From Chloroflexota bacterium (lineage in GTDB: Bacteria; Chloroflexota; Limnocylindria; Limnocylindrales; CSP1-4): a stretch of 64,000 nucleotides of DNA. Shown here one piece after another: positions 58,158-64,000 of the stretch (position 1 is its first letter; each line of letters opens with the position of its first letter). The translations under genes were made by a program, and so were the position numbers. The notes under the pieces were generated by a model. The model worked only from the letters and a program-made list of their open reading frames with translations. It was not told the origin of the DNA and searched no databases. The stretch lies in assembly GCA_021783095.1 (NCBI GenBank), contig JAJXUG010000013.1:1-64000 (forward strand), read 5' to 3'.

Positions 58158-60887
58158 TCACTCCCGACCTGGCCGCCCGAGGCGCTCGCGCAGGCGCGTC
58201 ACCTGCTCGGCCAGCTCCGCCTCGCGGGCGCGGGCCCCCTCGACGATCGGCGGTGGCGCCTTGGACGTGAACGCCTCGTTCGCGAGACGGCCCTTCGCGG
58301 CGTCCCACAGCCGCTCGGCGTCGGCCAGCTCCTTCTCCAGCCGCGCGCGGTCGGCCTCGGCCGTGGACGCGTCCACGGCTCCGGTGCTCACGATGGCCTC
58401 CGCGGGCCCCGCGATCACGGCCAGCCCCGACGCCGTCGCGTGGAGCGCATCGCGGGTCTCGTGGCGGCGCAGGGGCCGCGCGTGGGAGAGGCGCTCGATC
58501 GCGGGCCGCAGCACCTCCAGCGAGTCGGCGAGCGACGGCTCCACGAACACGTCGAGCGGCAGCCAGGCGGCCGGCTCGAGCTTCGCGTCCGAGCGCGCGT
58601 TGCGCACGGCGCGCACGAGCTCCACCAGGGCACCCACCTCGGCCTCCGCGGCCCCGTCGCGCTCCCCCGCCCCCGGCCAGCGGGCCACGATGAGCAGGGC
58701 GGGGTCGTCTGCCGCGTGGGGGATCGACGCCCACAGGCGCTCGGTGATGAACGGCATGACCGGGTGCAACAGGCGCAGGTACGTGTCGAGGGCCTCGACC
58801 AGCGTCCACCACGTCGCCTCGCGGTCGGCCTCGTCGACCGTCGCGTCGGCGAGGCGCACCTTGGCGAGCTCGATCCCCCAGTCGCAGTACTCGCCCCAGA
58901 TGGCGTCGTACAGGAGGCGGGTCACCTCGCCGAAGGCATAGTCGGCCACCGCCCTGTCGACTGCGGCAACGGTCGCCGCGGCGCGCGAGCGGACCCAGCG
59001 CTCGGCGGGGCCGAGGCGCGCCGGGTCGGGCGAGCGGCGCGGCGCGTCAGCAGGGATGCTGGCCGGGCGCGCTCCCAGCACGAAGCGCGTGGCGTTCCAG
59101 AGCTTGTTGGCGAAGTTCCGGGCGTTCTCCACCTTCGCCATGCCGAACTTCTGGTCGAGCCCCGGCGTCGTGCCGTGGACCACCGCGAACCGGAGGGCGT
59201 CGGCGCCGTGCTCGTCGATGGTGCCCAGCGGGTCGACGGTGTTGCCCTTGGTCTTCGACATCTTCTGGCCGTACGGGTCCCGGATGAGGCCCGACAGGTA
59301 GACGGTGTGGAAGGGCGCCTCCCCCGTGAGTTCGAGGCCGAGCATCATCATCCGGGCAACCCAGAAGAAGATGATGTCGTAGCCGGTCTCCATGACCGAG
59401 CCCGGGTAGAACCGGGCGAGGTCGTCGGTGGCGTCGGGCCAGCCGAGCGTGGAGAAGGGCCACAGGCCGCTGCTGAACCACGTGTCGAAGATGTCTGGGT
59501 CCTGCTGGAGCGTGGTGGCGCCGGCACCGCAGACCTCGCACGCTGCCGGTCCCGCCACCTCGGCGGTGACCGTCGCGTGGCCGTCCGGGCAGTACCAGGC
59601 CGGGATCCGGTGGCCCCACCACAGCTGCCGGGACACGTTCCAGTCCCGGATCGTGGTCATCCAGTGCTCCCAGACCTTCTCGAAGCGCTCGGGCAGGATG
59701 GCGGTGCGGCCCGATCGCGTCGCCTCCAGCGCGGCCGCGGCGAGCGGCGCGGTCCGGACGAACCACTGGGTCTTGAGCCGGGGCTCGACGGCGTCGGAGC
59801 TGCGCTGGCAGCGGCCGATCACCATCTCGTGGGCCTGCTCGCCCTCGAGGTCGCCGCGGGCGGACAGGTCCTCGAGGATCGCCGAACGGGCCTTGTAGCG
59901 CTCCATGCCGTCGTAGCGCGTGCCCGTGTTGGCCACGTGGGCGGCGTCGTCGAGCACCGTGGGCATGGCGAGGTCGTGGCGCTTGCCCGTCTCGTGGTCG
60001 TCATGGTCGTGGGCGGGCGTGATCTTCACGGCGCCCGTGCCGAACGCGGGGTCCACCACGTCGTCGGCGATGACCGGGACGTCGCGCTCGACGAACGGGA
60101 TGCGAACGCGGCGGCCGATGAGCTTGGTGTACCGCTTGTCGCCGGGGTGGACGGCGACCGCGGTGTCGCCGAGCAGCGTCTCGGGCCGCGTGGTCGCCAC
60201 GGTCAGGCTCGCCGCCTCGGGCTCCCCCGTCGCCTCGTCGACCAGGTGGTAGCGGATCCGCCAGATCGTGCCCGTCTCGGGCGTGGGGATCACCTCGAGG
60301 TCCGACACCGACGTGCGGCAGCCCGGGCACCAGTTGACCAGCGCCTCGGCGCGGTACGCGAGGCCCTTGCGGTACAGGCGCAGGAACGCCTCCCGCACGG
60401 CCTTGGAGCTGACCTCGTCCATCGTGAACCGCAGCCGGCTCCAGTCGCAGGAGCCGCCGACGCGGCGCTGCTGGGTGAGGATCTGGTCCCGCGTCTCGGC
60501 GACGAAGGCGCGCATCCGCTCGAGGTAGCGCTCGCGGCCCAGGCTCGCGCGGCTCTCCCCCTCGCCCGCGAGGATCTTGTCGAGCACGAACTGGGCGGCG
60601 ATCGAGGCGTGGTCGAGGCCGGGCAGGAACAGGGTTGGCCGGCCGGCCATCCGCGCGTGGCGGATCATCAGGTCCTCGACCGTGGTGCGCTGCGCGTGGC
60701 CAAGGTGGAGCGAGCCCGTCACGTTGGGCGGCGGCTGGATGATCGTGAACGTGGGCATGGACCAGTCCGCGGTCGAGCCCCTGCCGTCGGGCGCGAACAC
60801 GTCAGCGTCCAGCCAGCCCTGGTAGATCTCGTGCTCGAACTCGGCCGGCGCGTAGGCCTTGGCGAGCGTCCCGGTCGGCTCGGTCAT
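58158..60887 (-). CDS. valS: Valyl-tRNA synthetase
   Basis: 909 residues from ATG 60887. The class I HIGH motif is PPPNVTGSLHLGHA (HLGH 61-64) and KMSKS is YGQKMSKTKGNTVDP. The editing domain (ATTRPETLLGDTAVAVHPGD; AFGTGAVKITPAHDHDD) and the valine-type WCPGCRTSVSDLEV are present. Pre-catalytic MMMLGLELTGEAPFHTVYLS and a C-terminal coiled-coil tRNA arm (DRARLEKELADAERLWDAAK) complete the synthetase. The open frame extends 105 nt upstream through the T-box terminator; I used the ATG that begins MTEPTGTLAKAY. Confidence 0.96.
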   Translation of the reverse strand: MTEPTGTLAKAYAPAEFEHEIYQGWLDADVFAPDGRGSTADWSMPTFTIIQPPPNVTGSLHLGHAQRTTVEDLMIRHARMAGRPTLFLPGLDHASIAAQFVLDKILAGEGESRASLGRERYLERMRAFVAETRDQILTQQRRVGGSCDWSRLRFTMDEVSSKAVREAFLRLYRKGLAYRAEALVNWCPGCRTSVSDLEVIPTPETGTIWRIRYHLVDEATGEPEAASLTVATTRPETLLGDTAVAVHPGDKRYTKLIGRRVRIPFVERDVPVIADDVVDPAFGTGAVKITPAHDHDDHETGKRHDLAMPTVLDDAAHVANTGTRYDGMERYKARSAILEDLSARGDLEGEQAHEMVIGRCQRSSDAVEPRLKTQWFVRTAPLAAAALEATRSGRTAILPERFEKVWEHWMTTIRDWNVSRQLWWGHRIPAWYCPDGHATVTAEVAGPAACEVCGAGATTLQQDPDIFDTWFSSGLWPFSTLGWPDATDDLARFYPGSVMETGYDIIFFWVARMMMLGLELTGEAPFHTVYLSGLIRDPYGQKMSKTKGNTVDPLGTIDEHGADALRFAVVHGTTPGLDQKFGMAKVENARNFANKLWNATRFVLGARPASIPADAPRRSPDPARLGPAERWVRSRAAATVAAVDRAVADYAFGEVTRLLYDAIWGEYCDWGIELAKVRLADATVDEADREATWWTLVEALDTYLRLLHPVMPFITERLWASIPHAADDPALLIVARWPGAGERDGAAEAEVGALVELVRAVRNARSDAKLEPAAWLPLDVFVEPSLADSLEVLRPAIERLSHARPLRRHETRDALHATASGLAVIAGPAEAIVSTGAVDASTAEADRARLEKELADAERLWDAAKGRLANEAFTSKAPPPIVEGARAREAELAEQVTRLRERLGRPGRE

Positions 60888-60904
60888 CGTCCTGGCTCCT
60901 GGGC

Positions 60905-61145
60905 TCCTGAAAACGGAACGCCCCGCTCGTCCAGCGGACGATCGGGGTCGTGGTGCCACCTGCTGGTTCCGTGGCCGGGGCCTGCGGGTCATCCCCGCGA
61001 CCTCGCTCCGGTCACGCTCTGCGGCGCGCTATCGGGCGCCACCCGCACGGCTCGCGAGCGACCTTCGGTCCCGTCGTGCCCGCGCGGCTCGCACCGTCCC
61101 GCGCTCGCTTCCGGCCGACTCGCGCCTACTCCTCTCGGTCAACGC
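60905..61145 (-). promoter_or_regulatory. T-box leader controlling valS
   Basis: On the minus strand the hallmark T-box sequence GGTGGCACCACG lies at 60960-60949, 62 nt before the valS ATG. Upstream, stem I elements are visible: GAGAGGAGTAGG (AGTA bulge, about 61135-61124) and the distal AAGCGAGC...GGTGCGAGCC block (about 61109-61085). A candidate specifier GTC (Val) sits at 61062-61060 after GAAG. Uncharged tRNA-Val would favour antitermination and raise valS expression. The exact pairing was not computed. Confidence 0.8.
60910..60946 (-). terminator. T-box intrinsic terminator of valS
   Basis: On the minus strand CCCCGATCGTCC pairs with GGACGAGCGGGG (60946-60921), followed by CGTTCCGTTTT. 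It overlaps the sequence that would pair in the antiterminator with the GGTGGCACCACG bulge. Confidence 0.7.
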
Positions 61146-61317
61146 CGTGATCGCCGGAGTCTAGCATGGGGTCCGATTCGTGCCCGGAGTCAATGTGAAC
61201 ATGCCCAAGTTGTTGAAGACACACTGTGGTCAACGTGGCACCGTGCTTTGCCGCCTGAGAACTTCCCGAGTGCGCGAGGCCGGCGCGATGTTGACGATCC
61301 CGTTCGTGGACATCTTC

Positions 61318-64000
61318 GGAGAACCCCGCACCTGCGCGGGGACGACGTGGGCATGCTGGCCTCCCCGAGGATGCTCGCCGGCAAGCCCCCGCGTGCGCGG
61401 GGACGACCGCCGCAGCACGCGGGCCCGGCGGGCGACCACCGGATAACCCCCGCGTGCGCGGGGACGACAACACGATCAACCTCCAGTGCAACGACGCGGA
61501 CGGATAACCCCCGCGTGCGCGGGGACGACCCGATGCCGGCGGCGATCAGCGTCTTGCCGTTCGGATAACCCCCGCGTGCGCGGGGACGACTCGTCGCCCC
61601 AGTCGTCGGCCCGGCCGCTCGTCGGACAACCCCCGCGTGCGCGGGGACGACCAGTCCAGGAACGTCCAGAACGGGTTGCCGCCCGGATAACCCCCGCGTG
61701 CGCGGGGACGACGCGGGCTCCCCTCGGTCGATGACCTCCGACGCCGGATAACCCCCGCGTGCGCGGGGACGACGTCCATGGCGCCCCGTGTCGGGGCCTC
61801 TCGTGCGGATAACCCCCGCGTGCGCGGGGACGACCCGAGATAGGCGAGCATCGCCTCGAAGCCGCACGGATAACCCCCGCGTGCGCGGGGACGACTTGCC
61901 GCCGTCCAGGACCGTGGTGATGAACTCCGGATAACCCCCGCGTGCGCGGGGACGACGACGCGGCGTGCGTGCTGTTCGCGGCGCACAGCGGATAACCCCC
62001 GCGTGCGCGGGGACGACGGCCGGATCGTGGTGCCACCGAGCGCGGCCACCGGATAACCCCCGCGTGCGCGGGGACGACCGCTGGGTCACGGACGCATTCG
62101 GGGCTCATCGCGGATAACCCCCGCGTGCGCGGGGACGACTTCTCGGTGGACAGGCCCGTGATCGACGCGGTCGGATAACCCCCGCGTGCGCGGGGACGAC
62201 ATTTGGTTCCGGTTACATGGGCGGTCGGGACTCGGATAACCCCCGCGTGCGCGGGGACGACTTGGTCGCATCGTAGAAGCCCTTGGCGGTCACCGGATAA
62301 CCCCCGCGTGCGCGGGGACGACGATGAGGTGTACCCGCACAAGCCGCGGGTGTCCGGATAACCCCCGCGTGCGCGGGGACGACCCGGCGAACAGGCTGCC
62401 GAACGCCGCGCGGTACGGATAACCCCCGCGTGCGCGGGGACGACCCGTTGGTGTCGGTGAGCGAGAGCCCGTAGGACGGATAACCCCCGCGTGCGCGGGG
62501 ACGACTAGCGCCGGGTCACCGGCCTGTCCGCCATCGACGGATAACCCCCGCGTGCGCGGGGACGACCTGCTCGCCGACGTGGTCCCGATGGCCGAGGACG
62601 GATAACCCCCGCGTGCGCGGGGACGACTAGGGCGTCGCCGGGCCGCCTGCGGCCGGGCTCGGATAACCCCCGCGTGCGCGGGGACGACATCGGGCCGTCG
62701 GGGCAGCCGTCGAACCTGATCGGATAACCCCCGCGTGCGCGGGGACGACCAGGGGTTCGGGGCGGACGGGCACCTCCAGTTCGGATAACCCCCGCGTGCG
62801 CGAGGACGACGCAAGCCTCCTGACGCCGCAGGGCGCGCTGGCCGGATAACCCCCGCGTGCGCGGGGACGACGAGCACCGGGGCTCGTTCAACGCCTTCCG
62901 CACCGGATAACCCCCGCGTGCGCGGGGACGACACCAACATGACCCTGCGGGTCAACTCGAGCTACGGATAACCCCCGCGTGCGCGGGGACGACGCGAGCT
63001 CCTTGCGCTGCTCGGGCGTCAGGTGCGGATAACCCCCGCGTGCGCGGGGACGACGCCGGGAAGTTGGTGGTGTTGTTGGTCACCGACGGATAACCCCCGC
63101 GTGCGCGGGGACGACGCGGGTCGCGATCCCGACCGGCGTCCAGCTCTGGGATAACCCCCGCGTGCGCGGGGACGACGACACCAGCGCGGTGTGGTACGGC
63201 TCCTACAACGGATAACCCCCGCGTGCGCGGGGACGACTCGGCGCACTTGGCGATCTGGTTGCGCGGCATCGGATAACCCCCGCGTGCGCGGGGACGACAG
63301 GGGACCGATCGCCGGGAGGGAGCCGCCGTACGGATAACCCCCGCGTGCGCGGGGACGACAACGCGAAGTCTGCCAAGTCAATAACCCATCGCGGATAACC
63401 CCCGCGTGCGCGGGGACGACGGGCGCCCGTGGAAGGGCGTCAAGGGCGACTACGGATAACCCCCGCGTGCGCGGGGACGACCCGTCCACGAGGCCGACCG
63501 AGACGCTCGGCTCCGGATAACCCCCGCGTGCGCGGGGACGACTCCAGCCCGCGATGCTCCAGATGATGACGGGCCGGATAACCCCCGCGTGCGCGGGGAC
63601 GACGGCCCGCGGGGGCCGATCCCGACGATCCGAGTCGGATAACCCCCGCGTGCGCGGGGACGACAGCAGCACCCCGGCGAGCGTGGACAGGTAGGACGGA
63701 TAACCCCCGCGTGCGCGGGGACGACGCGATGTTCGGCAGCGCCGACCAGCTGAACGTCGGATAACCCCCGCGTGCGCGGGGACGACCCGCCCACCAGCGT
63801 CAGGATCGCCCCGGACTGCGGATAACCCCCGCGTGCGCGGGGACGACGCCATGCGGGCCGCAATGGGGACGGTGCCCGTCGGATAACCCCCGCGTGCGCG
63901 GGGACGACCACGGGGCTGGCTCCGTCGGTGCGATGCAGCTCGGATAACCCCCGCGTGCGCGGGGACGACCCGACGACCTGGTCGGCCGGGGTCGCGGCGC
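61318..64000 (-). CRISPR. Type I-E-like CRISPR array, right end cut by the window
   Basis: Forty-two near-identical 29-nt repeats occur at exact 61-nt spacing, from 61440 to 63941. Each begins CGGATAACCC and ends GCGGGGACGAC. Two decayed copies precede them at 61379-61407 (three changes) and about 61318-61346. All complete spacers are 32 nt; the last is cut at the window edge. The reverse complement (GTCGTCCCCGCG...) aligns with the E. coli I-E repeat, so crRNA is read on the minus strand and the leader lies to the right. Variants include GGACAAC at 61623, a leading G at 63148 and GCGAGGACGAC at 62782. No cas gene is in the window. Confidence 0.97.

Noticed and set aside
60888..60992. Upstream extension of valS by 35 codons
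   Set aside because: It would run through the T-box terminator hairpin; the ATG at 60887 fits the family start.
58440..61568. Plus-strand open frame of over 1,000 codons opposite valS
   Set aside because: It is antisense to a fully conserved valS and its T-box; the composition is that of a high-GC shadow frame.
61190..63911. Several long minus-strand open frames rich in PRARGGYP and VVPAHAGVIR
   Set aside because: They are readings of the CRISPR repeat, repeated every 61 nt, not proteins.
1..64000. tRNA, rRNA genes and insertion sequences
   Set aside because: No rRNA-like stretch, convincing cloverleaf or transposase was seen in the gaps; this was a visual check without a scanning tool.

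Overview
The window is very GC-rich and densely coded. It starts inside a gene at its left end and stops inside a CRISPR array at its right end. Stop and start codons overlap repeatedly (ATGA or GTGA), and GTG starts are frequent. The gene set (FhaA-FhaB-RodA-PBP cell-wall cluster, F420-associated zincin metalloprotease, DUF4446, RDD, a T-box on valS, MrfA/MrfB) fits a high-GC monoderm-type Terrabacteria lineage. I favour Chloroflexota (Limnocylindria/Ellin6529-like) or a relative near Actinomycetota. No rRNA or marker gene fixes the taxon, so this is inference.

Layout. 0-7.3 kb: a partial membrane protein, a DivIC/FtsB-like septum protein, the DNA-repair pair mrfA-mrfB, a convergent PfkB sugar kinase and a small acidic protein. 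7.5-16 kb (minus strand): GNAT and YchF; a chain of hydroxyacid dehydrogenase, zincin and murI linked by 4-nt overlaps; a CpaE-like receiver-ATPase; a methyltransferase; an agmatinase/ureohydrolase-family enzyme. Hairpin-rich intergenic repeats lie at about 9.2 and 16.1 kb. 16.4-24.4 kb (minus): a start-less remnant, GNAT, M20 amidohydrolase, a small membrane protein, then HAD phosphatase, DNA methyltransferase and UvrD-like helicase-nuclease in overlapping frames, then DUF4446. 24.5-33 kb: a small tail-anchored protein, a VOC-protein remnant, rarA, then an accessory segment with a frameshifted RHS/YD-repeat protein and a membrane protein that could be its immunity partner. A diverged rarA 3' fragment closes the segment, the arrangement expected when DNA integrates in or next to rarA.

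33-40.6 kb: envelope and stress genes (TPM-domain protein and PspA), an ArsR-AHSA1-VOC operon with a palindromic operator in its first codons, a histidine-kinase remnant, an RDD protein with a clear terminator, and a VapBC-type toxin-antitoxin pair. 40.7-44.3 kb: a three-gene operon (class V aminotransferase, SerA, histidine phosphatase) that could carry out the whole phosphorylated serine pathway. 44.4-49 kb: the MoxR ATPase / DUF58 / transglutaminase trio. 49.4-53.9 kb: FhaA-FhaB-RodA-PBP, with neither the Ser/Thr kinase nor the phosphatase seen next to it in Actinomycetota. 54-61.2 kb: a zinc-ribbon low-complexity protein, YihY, a small HTH protein, FmdB-type and other zinc-ribbon proteins, and valS preceded by a T-box leader.

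61.3-64.0 kb: a type I-E-like CRISPR array with 44 recognisable repeats of 29 nt and 32-nt spacers. Repeat orientation and the two decayed repeats at the left end place the leader, and probably the cas genes, to the right of this window.
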